A stretch of DNA of 64,000 nucleotides from Leishmania mexicana MHOM/GT/2001/U1103 (Eukaryota; Euglenozoa; Kinetoplastea; Trypanosomatida; Trypanosomatidae): NCBI RefSeq assembly GCF_000234665.1, contig NC_018334.1, positions 186,001 to 250,000 on the forward strand. The letters are read 5' to 3'. Within the stretch, counting starts at the first letter, position 1, and each line of letters opens with the position of its first letter. Position numbers and translations under genes: made by a program. Below are positions 19,788 through 30,696 of this stretch, one piece after another. The notes under the pieces are model-generated. The model saw only the letters and a list, made by a program, of their open reading frames with translations, made no database searches and was not told where the DNA came from.

Positions 19788-22241
19788 CTATTCCCTCCTG
19801 CTGGTCTCCGCTGGGGCCTCAAAACTAACTGCCTTGTTGGCGTCTGAGGCCCGGTGCTTGCGCGAGCGTCTGTGCCGCGACTGCCTGTGTGACCCATGCG
19901 CACCGCCGCCATCTCCGTTTGCCCCTGCCCCCTCTTCTCTCTCTGCCTTCTGTTCTGTTTCAATGAGCTTCAACGGCTGCTCCTCCTTTGCCGCCACCGT
20001 CTCGGCCTCGTTGCATAGGCGGTCCGTGATCGGTAGGCGTACCTCCGTGCCGATCAGCGACGCATCCGAGGCGGTTCGCACGGACGTCAGCACCAATGCC
20101 GAGGCACCCGACTCGTACTGAAGTGGTGAGAACATGTAGCCACCGCTGCCGTCAAAGTAGAGAATCCAGTTGTGGTACTGCCACACGCTGCGACGGTGCG
20201 CAATCGTGATGACAGTGATGCCGAGCTCGACGCAGCGGTCGTACATCTGCCGTTCCACGTCGAGGTCGACAAGACTGCTGCACTCATCGAGAATGGCAAA
20301 ACGCGGACGGTGAAAGAAGAGGCGGGCCATGGCAAGACGCTGCTGCTCGCCAAGCGAGAGGGCGTCATCGCTCCACGGCAGCCGCGTCCCCCACGACATG
20401 TTCAACTTGGTGAAAACGTAGTCCAGCCCCGCCATCTGCAGGTAGCCGTACAGCTCGGCCTCGCCGACGGTGAGGTCCTTCTTCTTGAGGGGGTAGATAA
20501 CCTGCTCGAGGAGCGTGCCGTCGTACATGTACGGCCGCTGCGGAACGTAGTACAGCTGCTCCGCCTCCGGCTTCTCGATACGGCCACCCCGCAGCGGCCA
20601 CAACTCACCCAAAAGGCGAAACGTGGAGGACTTGCCGCACCCATTGCGACCAAGAATGAGCAGGTTCATCCCCGGCTTGACGTAAAATGACATGGAGCTG
20701 CAGAGGCACTCGCCGGTGGGCAGCACAAGCGGGACGTCGACGAACTCAATGTGGTCGCTGCGCACAATGCGACCGAAAGAGTCCTCGTAGTTGATCATGG
20801 CCCTCCCGTCCCTGCCGCGCACAGTCGGGGACGTGGCGATGCAATTCGTCTTCATCTCCACCAGCACGTCTGCGCGGTCTAGCGCCGCAAGCAACTGCGC
20901 CAGTCGGCGTGTGTAGCCGCCAACGACGAACACCAGCTTGATGCTCCACAGAGACTTCCCAATCGCGGTGGCGAGTGTCTTGAAGGTGTACGATGCACAC
21001 GTCAGCGCTGCGGTTGCCGCCTCAGCAGTCGTCGTCTGGTTCTTCTGATGCATGGTAGCCATGGCGCACACAACGTAGCCCAGCAACACGGATCCGTATT
21101 TGTTGTGCAGGGTCTCAGTGAAGTCGAAGCGCGACCGCACATAGGCGGCGTAGCGCGACTGGTCCGTCACTGCCTTAAAGAGGCGCTGCAACACTTTCTC
21201 GTGGAACTGAAACCCCTTCGTGAGCGTGATCTCCTCCGCGTGGGCCAGCAATCTCTGGTGTGCTCCCCGCACCGCCCCCTCCTTCTCCATACGCTGCTGC
21301 ACCATCCAGTCGAGGTTGGGGGCGTAGCAACATATCCACACAGAAAAGCTCAGGTAGTAGGACCAGGTCAACAGCGTCCCCTTCCACCCCGTCTGCCGCG
21401 CCAATGTGAAGGAGAAGATGATGGCCTCGATCAGCGGACGCGGAATGCTGGTGAAGAGGGAAGCCGACACACGCGCCCAGTTGCGCACGTCCTCGGTGAT
21501 ACGCTGGTCCACGTGGTCCACCTCGTGCAGACCGGCCATTTGGAAGAAGACACGCCGCTTCAGGTAACGGTTGGAGAAGTAGGCGGCGAGGTTGTCGCGG
21601 CAGTGCAGCCCCAGAAGCTCCGAGTAGTAGTCGAGCGTCACGTTCAGCAGAGTGGCCGGCACACACGAGACGGCAAATAACGCCAGTGCGCGGATGGCGT
21701 GCCGCAGGTTGCCCTCGATTGCCGTGCGGCTGACCAACCCGCTGACATTCACAAGGCGCACCGACACGTAAGCACGCAGAATCATCAGCACGAAGAGAAT
21801 GTAGATGCTCCGCGCCTCCCGACCATGGTAGTTGGGGATCGCCACACGCAGCAGCTGCACAAAGCGATTGAACATAGACACCTCCTGGTTGCAGACTTGG
21901 CTGTAAGCCTCTGCGGTCGCCGCGGAGGCAGAGATGAAAACGGAGGGCGTAGTAGCGCGCGACACTGGAGAGGACGGCGACAGAGGGCTCGATTGCGGCA
22001 CGAGTGTGGGGACGCTCCCGTTTTGCCCCACAGATGCGGCAGTACCGTGCACGATACTGCCCTGAATGCCTCGCAACGGTGGCGGAGGCATTGCCTTGGC
22101 GAGCTGCCGCCCGCTTGACGTAGCGTACATGGTTGCAAGAAAGGCGAGGGAACCACCCACCCAGCTGGCCATGACGGGATCCCGCAACCGCGACGCCGCG
22201 TACTCCCTCACGTAATCACCGAGCACCTCAGAGGAGACCAT
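19788..22241 (-). CDS. GAT1: ABC subfamily D half-transporter, glycosomal GAT1-type
   Basis: A peroxisome/glycosome half-transporter of 817 aa that should dimerise and import acyl-CoA into glycosomes. The N-terminal half carries the membrane domain (hydrophobic segments near 145-165, 185-202, 265-305 and 380-395) with the ABCD-type segment YYSELLGLHCRDNLAAYFSN (205-224) and the loop NRYLKRRVFFQM. The C-terminal ATPase has Walker A GRNGCGKS (531-538), Q-loop region VPQRPYMYDGTL (566-577), signature LSLGEQQ (628-634; consensus is LSGGQ), Walker B FAILDE (648-653) and switch H682. All catalytic residues are present. In T. brucei, GAT1 carries oleoyl-CoA and lies near mevalonate kinase, as here (recalled synteny). 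A signal TTTTCGCAG, a near-perfect splice acceptor, ends 15 bases before the ATG. The C-terminal 80 residues are charged and variable. Confidence 0.9.
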   Translation of the reverse strand: MVSSEVLGDYVREYAASRLRDPVMASWVGGSLAFLATMYATSSGRQLAKAMPPPPLRGIQGSIVHGTAASVGQNGSVPTLVPQSSPLSPSSPVSRATTPSVFISASAATAEAYSQVCNQEVSMFNRFVQLLRVAIPNYHGREARSIYILFVLMILRAYVSVRLVNVSGLVSRTAIEGNLRHAIRALALFAVSCVPATLLNVTLDYYSELLGLHCRDNLAAYFSNRYLKRRVFFQMAGLHEVDHVDQRITEDVRNWARVSASLFTSIPRPLIEAIIFSFTLARQTGWKGTLLTWSYYLSFSVWICCYAPNLDWMVQQRMEKEGAVRGAHQRLLAHAEEITLTKGFQFHEKVLQRLFKAVTDQSRYAAYVRSRFDFTETLHNKYGSVLLGYVVCAMATMHQKNQTTTAEAATAALTCASYTFKTLATAIGKSLWSIKLVFVVGGYTRRLAQLLAALDRADVLVEMKTNCIATSPTVRGRDGRAMINYEDSFGRIVRSDHIEFVDVPLVLPTGECLCSSMSFYVKPGMNLLILGRNGCGKSSTFRLLGELWPLRGGRIEKPEAEQLYYVPQRPYMYDGTLLEQVIYPLKKKDLTVGEAELYGYLQMAGLDYVFTKLNMSWGTRLPWSDDALSLGEQQRLAMARLFFHRPRFAILDECSSLVDLDVERQMYDRCVELGITVITIAHRRSVWQYHNWILYFDGSGGYMFSPLQYESGASALVLTSVRTASDASLIGTEVRLPITDRLCNEAETVAAKEEQPLKLIETEQKAEREEGAGANGDGGGAHGSHRQSRHRRSRKHRASDANKAVSFEAPAETSRRE

Positions 22242-22256
22242 CTTTTCGAAGGTAAG

Positions 22257-22300
22257 CTGCGAAAATGAAAAGGATTAAAAGCGAAAGGAGTGAAGTAAAA
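22257..22300 (-). promoter_or_regulatory. Predicted spliced-leader acceptor of GAT1
   Basis: On the transcribed strand a pyrimidine-rich tract ends TTTTCGCAG, with the AG at 22258-22257. This predicts a 15-base 5' UTR before the GAT1 start. It is a positional prediction only. Confidence 0.6.
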
Positions 22301-23717
22301 CAGGGATATGACTACGCATCGGTGGCACACGTGTTGATGCACCGCCCCCAAATTTTGTGGGCCCAACGTGTGGGCCGCTTCTATACGTGTAAGTAGGTGT
22401 GGCTGAGACGGTGCAAGAGGGAGAGTGAGAGGCACGCAACAGAAGGGAGAAGCACACGGCGAGTATCAGGAAGTCAGTCGTGGCGACGGAGGAATGACGA
22501 TTAGACGCGGTCAGCGCCCTTTGTGCATGAATGTGTACACGGCACAACCGACTGCCGCACCCCGCACGGTCGGCAAGCAGCTGACGCGACAAGGCCGTAA
22601 TGATGCAGACGCAACCGCCGCAAAGCGCGAGAAAAAAATGGTCAGAAGGCGGGGTGTGGGAATGCGAGCGAGTCCCCTCGAAGCAGCATGAGCGGCAGCC
22701 GACGAAGAAAACGGAGAAGCAGTGGCGCTGTGGTGGTCGAGGGACGTGAGCAGTCTGTGCAGGAGGGTATCAACAACAGCAAAAGGGGGGACTGCATGAA
22801 TGTGGAAGAGCGCAGCAGGAACGAACGCCAACGAGTGAAAATGGGGAAGGGCAGACGCGGGGTACACAATCTGTGACGAATAGGCTCCACCAACACGTGC
22901 CCCTCCCGCTGTGTTTGTGTGTGTGTGCGGCAACATAAACGTCACCGGTGCTAGACCACCACCACCACCACCACCTTCCTCCCCTTCAGTGCATCGTGGG
23001 CACGTGCCCCAGCTGTCTTCCCTCGCTACACATCAAGTGACGTCCCCAGAGTTCCTTCCGTCACGGCATTACGGCATAGCGCGAAGGAGCGCACACCGCG
23101 ATGACGGGACTAAGCAGCGTATAAAGAACGAGCATGCATGCAGCGCGAGAGAGAAGAGGCAGCGAGGGAGGGAGGGAGGGAGGGGGGCGGCAGATGGTAT
23201 GCCCAACACACCGCCTGCACACCTACGCTCGAATGAGTCACACCCGACTACAGACAATGGACAGAGAGCAATTAAAAAAAAAAGAGGGTCAATACTCTGC
23301 GCTGCACCGCACAGGCACAGCCCGCCGGATTCACACCCGCAGGGACTGTCCCGGTGAGCAACAAAGTCGAGGACGAGCTGCGTTGATAACGATAAGAGAA
23401 TGGCCGAGGGGGTTGGAGAAGGCACATACAACGGCAACAGCACCTCCATACCAGTCCGTGCATGCTCAAACCTCCTCCGCCTGTATGGCACAGCTGGACA
23501 GGAAAGGACTGCTGACCGGGTGACTTTTGCGGCTGACGTTACAGCGGCGGGGTCGCAACGTCACACAACAGGGCCGAGCAGCAGTCGAGTGCGTGCACTG
23601 AGCCCCGTTGGGATGGCCCACCCCCTTGCGCCTCTACCAGAAGCAGCAGCTACTGCTGCTAACAATGCAAGCGAGCACGCAAATTACTCCAACTTGCTCC
23701 CTCTCCCACAGCAACAT
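22301..23717. other. Spacer between coiled-coil gene and GAT1
   Basis: About 1.4 kb with no credible gene. It holds a GGGA repeat at 23165-23186 and an A10 run near 23275. It should be the 3' UTR of the coiled-coil gene. Confidence 0.5.
23165..23186. repeat. GGGA tandem repeat
   Basis: Five GGGA units end in a G6 run. It is a purine tract on the plus strand (pyrimidine on the transcribed strand) and quadruplex-capable. Confidence 0.8.
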
Positions 23718-26700
23718 CTATGCCGCCTCTGCCGCGCTCAGCAGTTCTTGAATGTATCGGTGATACGTGTCGTTTGTTTCGTACAGGGACAGAAGCTCGT
23801 GGTGCAGTCGCTTGTACTCCGCCACTGGCACCTGCACCGCTCGCTCTGGAAAGGGCGCGGTGTGCTTGATGGGGGCCAGCGCAGCGTTTACAAGATTGCG
23901 CAGTTGGGCCTCGGGTAGCAGCAGCGAAACACCTGGTATCACCCCCGAGGCGGCAGATACCTCCGTCGAGTTCTTCGCGAGAAGTGCGGTCCGCTTCGCC
24001 ATGAGTAAACGGCGCGTGCGAAAGAAGGCATCGATGAGCGGCGACTCCCGTTCCAGTGAAGGACAGCAGTGAACGGCAAGCACGAGAGCCGGCAAAAGTC
24101 CAGCACACAGGAAGATGAGCAGTTGCGTGATCGATTCCACCTCGGTGAGTAGTGTAGCACGGGCAGAGACTGCAGCTGAGCGAGACGGTGCCTTCTGAAC
24201 AGTTGCCGACGCCAGCCATGTCGCGGAGACGCCAAGTGAGGATAGCGTAAGGGAGGCAGTATCCGTACTGTTTCCGTCTCCGCTGGGTGAGCCACCGTCA
24301 GCTTCGCCAGCGGCGTCGCCAATCTCTTGAGCCCAGCCAAATAAAAGGTATTCGTAGCGAGCCACGTACAGCAGAAGCGGAGCGACGCCACGCTCCTGTG
24401 CGAAGCTCACACGCGGCCGCGCCGCCGAAACGATCTTCGCGGTTTCCATCTGTGAACTTTCGGGAAGCTGGCCCTCGATAGCTACGACATTACTGGTAAC
24501 AATGTCAGCGAGAGCCGCAGCGCATAAGGCCAAGTGCGATATGGGGAGGTGGTCACTCAGAAGGTCGCTTGCGAGGAGCTCGGCGAGGCGAATCGGGCAC
24601 GGCGGGGGCACGGGTGCTGTCCCAGCGCTTGCAGTCGCACCCTCGTCTCCTGCATCCTCCTCGTGTAATGCGGTCGCTGCTGGGAACTCAGCGCACAAGG
24701 CAAGAAACAGGCTGTCCAGCGCCTGCGAGTCGGCATCGGCGATGCTGCGTCCCGTTTGGCTCGCCGCCTTGCCGTCCCCGTAGTGAGATACGTGGCGCAG
24801 TATTGCTTGACAGCACTGCCACTTGCAGGAGCTATCCGTCGAAGTAGACGCTGAGGGAGAACGCAGACACACGCACAAGGCAGCGATAATTAGCGAGTAC
24901 CCAGTCAGCGGGTCTCGAGGAGGACTAGCAAGGTTGCCGAAGAAGCCCACACTACTCGCCAGTGCATAGAAGCACTTCGCCGAATCCGCGGGGCTCAGCA
25001 CTGTGGCCTGCAGCTGTACGTCCAACACTTGTTGCAGTTGGAGCAAAAAACGGCGCCACAGCATGGGGAGGCACAATGGGTCGTCCTCCTGCTTCACAAG
25101 CCCCTCCATCTTGAGGAGGGTAAAGCCGATGTGGTACAGAGGGCCGACTGCTGCGATGCGCAGCTGCTCGTTTTCGCTGAGGTGGTGCTGCACGTAGGTG
25201 GAGAACCGCACCGAGGAGCCTTCAGCGTGTCCCAGCAGCCACTCAGACAAGTCTACCGGATCGGGATAGAGCGTCCCTTCGTCCTCGTATCGCTCCAGCT
25301 CCGAAAAGTCCATCAACTGGAGTGAACTCCCCGCATCGGCCTCCTCCTCACCGGAATTGTCCTCACCTGCTGTCTTCGCGTCTGCTGGTGCCGAGGTGTC
25401 AGTGGCTTTGGCTCTCTCCAGCTCAGCGGTGAGTGCCTCCACTTGTGCGCCTCGCTGCGCCGCCAGCCGCAGCGCCGCCTCCAGTTCGCTCTCCATCTCT
25501 GAGAGGGCATCAGCACGATGCTCTAGCTTGCGCTTGAGGGCCGTGCGCTCTCGACTCATCCGGCTCAGCGACTGTTGCAATTTTCGAACGTTCACGAGCT
25601 CCGTCGGCGACTCTGCAGCATCCTCTGCATCGTCATTCTTCGCCCTCTCGCCTTTGCCGGGGGAGCTCGCCCCGTCCATCTGAAGCGACGCGTCGGTGCC
25701 GTCGCCGTCGCCTTCACTGGGCCCTGTGGGCCGTAGTAGGCCGGTCGACTCCACCACAGACGAGTTCTCCACTGAGACGTCGTTATGCACCAACGAAGGT
25801 GAACCCGGTCGGTCTAAAGCACGTTGGGCTGCTGCCAGCTTACCAAGAGCGGTCTCCAGCTCCGCCCTCATCTGCGCCGCGTCCGCGGTGCGTTCCGCTA
25901 GCTCCACCTCAATCCTCTCCTTAGCCTCTTGTACGCTAAGAAGTGCCACCTCCTTCCCTGCGAGGAAAGCGTTATGGGACTCTACCAAAGCGACTGTCTC
26001 GGTCTGATGCACCACCGACAAGTCCTCCACCTCGCGCAGCGTCGATCCGATGATACAAGCCTGGGTCTGCAGCTCCTCTTCCAGTGGGTTCAGCTGGCTT
26101 TCCAGCTCCGCAATGCGCTTTTGGTGGGCAGCCTCCGCTTGCTGACTGTGAGTTTGCAGCGCTGCGTACGTGGCCTGCAGGGCACGGTGCTCCTCCTCCA
26201 AAATCGAAAGGGTAGCCCCCTTGGCTTCAAGCTCCTGCTGTAGCTGTGCGATGTGCCCCTCCCCCATCTCCGTCGCCGTCGCTGTCCCCGAGGAAGCTTC
26301 CGCATTATGCTTTGAGTGCAGCAGCTCTGTCACTTCTATTTCCCAGGCCTTCTCTCTTTGGCTGTACTGCTCATACCTCTCCGCCAACGCCTCCTCACTC
26401 TCCCGAGCGCGCCGTGCCCACTGCGACTTCTCCTCCATCAACACCTCCACCGTCTCCTGCAATGCGTGTAGCGCCTCGTCTTTCTCCGCAGCCTCTCGTC
26501 GCAGCTGTGTTGCGACTTCCGTGAGATGGTCTGTGATGGACAACACAACGAGGCAGTCACTTTCCTTCTCCTCCTCGAGAGTGTGGATGCGGTGCAACAG
26601 GTCTGGCCCTGAAGAAGCCACAAGTTCGCTGGCAGTCGCCGTGGAAGCCAGGCGCGGCAGAAACTCTGCCAGGCGATGGAGCGCGTCCGCCAGCTCCTCT

Positions 26701-27452
26701 GTTGTGAGCGGTGAACAGCCATTGCCGTGCAGCAGCGGCTCGCTCACCTCACCCTCATGTGACGCGAACGACGGTGAGGATCTCGCACACTGTGGTTTGC
26801 TGGTGTCCTCTGTCGCTACTAAATCCGACTTGATCCGCGCTTCGCGTAGTGCGCTGGGGTAGCAGTGCGTTGCCTGCCTCACAACTGCGAGCGCCGCCTC
26901 GTGCACCGGGGACCAGGCACCAGCCTCGACACCAGAGTGAGACACAAGTGGCGCGCTCGTGCCAGCGCTCTCTGCAGCGCGAGGGGACCCCTCGCCAAGA
27001 AGACTGGCCCACTCTACACACTGTTGCTGCAGCTTGTTGCGCTCCCGCACGAGTCGTTCCACCTCCTGATGGCTCTCGCGCAATGCGGCCGCTGATGCGG
27101 GGGTCCACGTCGGCCGGCTTGACACCGGCACCGTTGCCCCGCTTGTCTGAGATGGCGAGGGCACAACGCCGCTGGGGCTCTCGAAGGAGGACGCCATCCA
27201 GGAAGGGTTGGAAGGTGGTGGCACAGAGAGAGTAGACGAGGGTAGGGACCAGCCTCGCGACGACCGCGCAGACATGCATGGTGCAGCAGCGGCACTAACG
27301 GTAGAGCAAAGCGCCTGCTTCAATTGCTGGATCTGGTGCAGGTTCTTGCGGTGGCGTTCCTCAGCCGCCACCAAGCGTGGAACGGCTGTGCCATCGGCAC
27401 CGTTCGCGCGCGAAAAGGTGCGTCGCTGCTGCGTCGGTGGCGCTGTCTGCAT
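23718..27452 (-). CDS. Large coiled-coil protein, 1244 aa
   Basis: No named family is recognised. The open frame begins at a GTG (27572); the first ATG is 27452, giving 1244 aa. Residues 1-280 are Ser/Pro/Ala-rich with short helices. Residues about 285-545 and 618-682 are Glu/Leu/Ala/Gln-rich heptad-type coiled coil (for example EALHALQETVEVLMEEKSQW), separated by an acidic disordered linker. Residues after about 720 are different: a mostly hydrophobic, helical domain (SEWLLGHAEGSSVRFSTYVQ, then leucine-rich blocks to the end) that resembles a folded helical-repeat or GRIP/EEA-like module, but I cannot assign one. There is no motor, ATPase or membrane motif. It could be a Golgi tether or cytoskeletal protein; that is a guess from architecture. 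It lies between mevalonate kinase and GAT1. Confidence 0.85.
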   Translation of the reverse strand: MQTAPPTQQRRTFSRANGADGTAVPRLVAAEERHRKNLHQIQQLKQALCSTVSAAAAPCMSARSSRGWSLPSSTLSVPPPSNPSWMASSFESPSGVVPSPSQTSGATVPVSSRPTWTPASAAALRESHQEVERLVRERNKLQQQCVEWASLLGEGSPRAAESAGTSAPLVSHSGVEAGAWSPVHEAALAVVRQATHCYPSALREARIKSDLVATEDTSKPQCARSSPSFASHEGEVSEPLLHGNGCSPLTTEELADALHRLAEFLPRLASTATASELVASSGPDLLHRIHTLEEEKESDCLVVLSITDHLTEVATQLRREAAEKDEALHALQETVEVLMEEKSQWARRARESEEALAERYEQYSQREKAWEIEVTELLHSKHNAEASSGTATATEMGEGHIAQLQQELEAKGATLSILEEEHRALQATYAALQTHSQQAEAAHQKRIAELESQLNPLEEELQTQACIIGSTLREVEDLSVVHQTETVALVESHNAFLAGKEVALLSVQEAKERIEVELAERTADAAQMRAELETALGKLAAAQRALDRPGSPSLVHNDVSVENSSVVESTGLLRPTGPSEGDGDGTDASLQMDGASSPGKGERAKNDDAEDAAESPTELVNVRKLQQSLSRMSRERTALKRKLEHRADALSEMESELEAALRLAAQRGAQVEALTAELERAKATDTSAPADAKTAGEDNSGEEEADAGSSLQLMDFSELERYEDEGTLYPDPVDLSEWLLGHAEGSSVRFSTYVQHHLSENEQLRIAAVGPLYHIGFTLLKMEGLVKQEDDPLCLPMLWRRFLLQLQQVLDVQLQATVLSPADSAKCFYALASSVGFFGNLASPPRDPLTGYSLIIAALCVCLRSPSASTSTDSSCKWQCCQAILRHVSHYGDGKAASQTGRSIADADSQALDSLFLALCAEFPAATALHEEDAGDEGATASAGTAPVPPPCPIRLAELLASDLLSDHLPISHLALCAAALADIVTSNVVAIEGQLPESSQMETAKIVSAARPRVSFAQERGVAPLLLYVARYEYLLFGWAQEIGDAAGEADGGSPSGDGNSTDTASLTLSSLGVSATWLASATVQKAPSRSAAVSARATLLTEVESITQLLIFLCAGLLPALVLAVHCCPSLERESPLIDAFFRTRRLLMAKRTALLAKNSTEVSAASGVIPGVSLLLPEAQLRNLVNAALAPIKHTAPFPERAVQVPVAEYKRLHHELLSLYETNDTYHRYIQELLSAAEAA

Positions 27453-28235
27453 CTGGGCTGCCGGTAGTGTAAGAATGCGAGAGGAGAGCAACCAATGAGA
27501 AAACGAGAGGGAAGCGGAGGAAACACAGTTTGACGGTGTCTGACGGTTCTGCTGCAGATCGGTGGCCTGCACGAGTTCCCAGTCTATTGTACGCTCCGAC
27601 AGGGCTGTTAAGTGAACTGTATGGGGGGTGTTGTGGCTTCTCTATGTATCTATGTAGAGTGAAGGGGTGCCTCGCTGGTGCGAGTCGTGAAGCAAGACGA
27701 GGAGTGGGAAGGTGAGTGTGACAACAGCAGCGGCAGAAGCTGCAGACATACATGACTCTCAGCTGCTTAAAGGAGCCGGTGAGGCACTGCTCCAGATGTT
27801 TGCAAGAAAAATGTGAAAGCATGCCAAATCGTTAGAAGAGCTCGTATGCTTCCAGCGCAGAAACCTTCCTGCCACCGGCACCTTTCGCCAGGTCTAAGGT
27901 CAACCACGCATCTTAGCAGAACCCTTGAAAGAGCCCGAGCAGCAGAAGAGATTCGATTGGTTTCTTTTTCCGACAGGCACACCGCCGCCGACAGAGAAGT
28001 AGAAAGGCACAGGTGCGCATATAGTATACCGAAAATCGCTTTACATATACGGGCGGTAAAGGTACGCGTTTGTCGGTGATGAAACATGTTGAGAATCCTG
28101 CCTCAAACAGAAGGTAGCTAATCATCTTTCGATCGTTACTTGAAAGAGAAGAGTATTGATGCCAGGATCAACAAGGAACAAAACAAAAGAAATTGTCTTC
28201 AGTTTTAACAGTAACATGACCGTAAGCCAAACATG
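27453..28235. other. Spacer between mevalonate kinase and coiled-coil gene
   Basis: About 0.78 kb, less GC-rich than the rest of the window. It has no gene and contains the mevalonate kinase 3' UTR and the coiled-coil gene leader. Confidence 0.5.
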
Positions 28236-29225
28236 CTACAGGTTCGACGCGGTGGAAGGTTGTACCGTGTACCCCCAGATGAACTTCGCTTCGGGGCACT
28301 CCGCCTTTAGGCCCTTTACAATGGCATCGCGCTGGTCATTTGACGCCGCCAAGGCTACGGCAATCCCACCACGGCCGGTGCCGGACAACTTCGCGCCAAG
28401 AGCACCATAGGTGCGGCACGTCTGCACAATCAACTCCAGCTCACGACACGACACGTCGATCTCGCGGCACAGATCGTGGTTGGCGTTCATCAGCTGCCCC
28501 AAGCGCTGCAGGTCACCCTTCTGCAAGGCCTCACGAGCCTGAGAAACAATATGGGTATAGCTATCGTACAGTCGTTTGAACCGCGCTGGCTGCTGGTGCT
28601 TCATTTTGTGCACGTCATTGACAACCTTCATGGTGCTGGCAGTGATGCCGGTGCTCACGACGACTAGGTAGAGGCGCTGCTGAAATGCGATGGGTTTGAA
28701 GGCACTTTTGCCATCCTGGCGACGGTATGAGATGAGTCCGCCATACGTTGCAGCCGTGTTATCAGCTCCACTCGGTGTGCCGTGATAGCCGCCCTCGCCG
28801 ACAAATGCGCTCTGATTCACCTCTTCATCCGTCAAGTTCAGCTGGTATAGCTCACTCAAAGCGCGCGAGAAGGCCACAACGTCACTGGCGGAGGCACCAA
28901 TGCCACTGCTCGGCACCAGTGGACCATCAATGAACATCTTCAGCCCATCCCCTGACAGGTCCACCTTCAGGTGATCGAGGACGAGCTGATGCGCCTTTTT
29001 CTGCTCGTCGCGTTTCTGTGCAATGTAACCAGGGATCGCAGGGCGCCGGTCGTCCACCTGCAGTCCGGGGACGCCAGGATTAATCTCCAGGCGGCACTCC
29101 GTATACTCACTGATGCCGGCAACAATGGCCTCGGCACCGTGCACGACAAAGTGTTCACCAAACAGAATCACTTTGCCATAGCCGATGTTCTTGCCGGTTG
29201 TCTTGCTCTTGACTGGTTTTGGCAT
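28236..29225 (-). CDS. MVK: Mevalonate kinase
   Basis: It phosphorylates mevalonate with ATP in the isoprenoid/sterol pathway that supplies ergosterol, dolichol and ubiquinone. The ATG at 29225 gives 329 aa. The open frame runs 23 codons further, but a predicted splice acceptor (29244-29243) lies inside that extension and excludes it. All GHMP kinase motifs are seen: GYGKVILFGEH (15-25, with catalytic K18), the ATP-binding loop PLVPSSGIGASAS (102-114), GAD with catalytic D155, and KLSGTGRGG (279-287). It closely resembles the crystallised L. major enzyme as I remember it, with a modest number of substitutions. The C-terminus SNL resembles a weak type 1 peroxisomal targeting signal, in line with glycosomal location reported for the trypanosome enzyme. 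Confidence 0.97.
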   Translation of the reverse strand: MPKPVKSKTTGKNIGYGKVILFGEHFVVHGAEAIVAGISEYTECRLEINPGVPGLQVDDRRPAIPGYIAQKRDEQKKAHQLVLDHLKVDLSGDGLKMFIDGPLVPSSGIGASASDVVAFSRALSELYQLNLTDEEVNQSAFVGEGGYHGTPSGADNTAATYGGLISYRRQDGKSAFKPIAFQQRLYLVVVSTGITASTMKVVNDVHKMKHQQPARFKRLYDSYTHIVSQAREALQKGDLQRLGQLMNANHDLCREIDVSCRELELIVQTCRTYGALGAKLSGTGRGGIAVALAASNDQRDAIVKGLKAECPEAKFIWGYTVQPSTASNL

Positions 29226-29242
29226 GGAGAAAAAGTGAGAAT

Positions 29243-29265
29243 CTACGAGAGGGAAATGAAGACGT
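29243..29265 (-). promoter_or_regulatory. Predicted spliced-leader acceptor of mevalonate kinase
   Basis: A pyrimidine tract on the transcribed strand ends CTCTCGTAG with AG at 29244-29243, 17 bases before the chosen ATG. It decides the start codon. Confidence 0.55.
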
Positions 29266-30696
29266 TTCTGAAATGAGGTATTATGGGGTGGCATCTGTCA
29301 CGAGGACTACCTTGTAGGAGTCAGAGTGACAAACCAGAAAAAAACTTGGCCTTCTGTTATGGAGGCGTACAAAAATAAAGGGTCAACAAAACAGAGAGAG
29401 ACAGGAGTGCCTGAAAAAAATGAGGAAACAGAAGGTAGTTTGCAGTGGAATGGTAAGAGACATGCAGTGCAGAGAGGGTGAAGTCGGCGAAAGCAGCATT
29501 CATAAACACACGTCTCAGTGCCTCACCAGTCTGTTGCATTTGGGCCCAACAGAGGCAAACATGCTCATCAGGCTGCGACTAGCCACAGAGAAACGTAGGA
29601 CACTCTAAATGGAGCTCAGCGTTTGGCAGCAACAATGAGCACGTTGTCAGGCAGACAACCGCCTTACCATCGAGACGGAGTCGGCCGTAAGGGAGCAAAA
29701 CGCGCATGATACGATTGAATGTAAACATCAGGCGGCTCCTCTCAGAGATTACTGTCACCCCTCAGCCCACAGAGAAAGATATGATTAGCAAACAGACTCG
29801 TCTCCACGCTCGTCCTTTCCAGTGACTGTCGTGGGCAAGGATGGGACACGGTGAGACGAGATACACGACTCGTGGTGCTTGATTGGCTAGCCAAAGAAAG
29901 CATATGAAATCCGAGCCACGCCCAGTCGCGCCAAGTGGCGCGCCACAACATCTCACTGTTCAAGGTGATGGTGTGATGCAATGAGTCAAAGTTGGGTGTA
30001 GAGCGGACATTATGCATACCAAGTACTCCCACGTCGTCGTGTCAAGTCGCACATAAAGAGAGGGATAATAGAAGACAAGAGAATGAGCAGAAGGATGTTG
30101 AGTTGTAGATTGCAGACATAGTGTAGATCATAGAGACGGGGAGCATCGGTTCAACCAAATCGCCTGCACAGTGCAGTTCGTATGCTCGGCGAACATCCGT
30201 TTCAGCATCGACAGTAATCACATGCACGGCGCAACCATTACGGGATTCTTTTTCTGCAAACGCATGGTGCTATGAGCACGAAAGCAAAGGCAAGTCTTTA
30301 GACGTCAGGGAGGCGAGAATCGGGGAAGAGTCTGCTAGGAAGGAAGCATTTCTAAGCGGAAGAAGGTATACACCTAGCTTGCACGCCGTAAGATATTTTA
30401 CGTGACTACATAGGGCACCGACGTAGTTCAGAAAAACATGGGTTATTGGGCGCAGCTGAACCAAGTGAGTCAGATAGTGAAACACCATGAGAGTAGGCTA
30501 CCAGCGTTTATGGGGAGAAGTGATCGCAAAAACATAAAGGCCCTACCAACGGAGGCTTGGAGATCGTCTACGTCGTTGAGCCTTGCGCAAACAGCCGAAC
30601 AGCAAGAGAAAGAAATCGTGCTGACTGGGTCGCTACCGGAAAAGAAAGACACAGCAGAAAATCGAACCTGTGGAGTCTTCTTAGCCACTTTCGCTT
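29266..30696. other. Spacer between transporter 1 and mevalonate kinase
   Basis: About 1.4 kb with a visibly lower GC content than elsewhere and few microsatellites. No gene or RNA is recognised. It should be mainly the 3' UTR of the 30697-32115 transporter. Confidence 0.5.
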
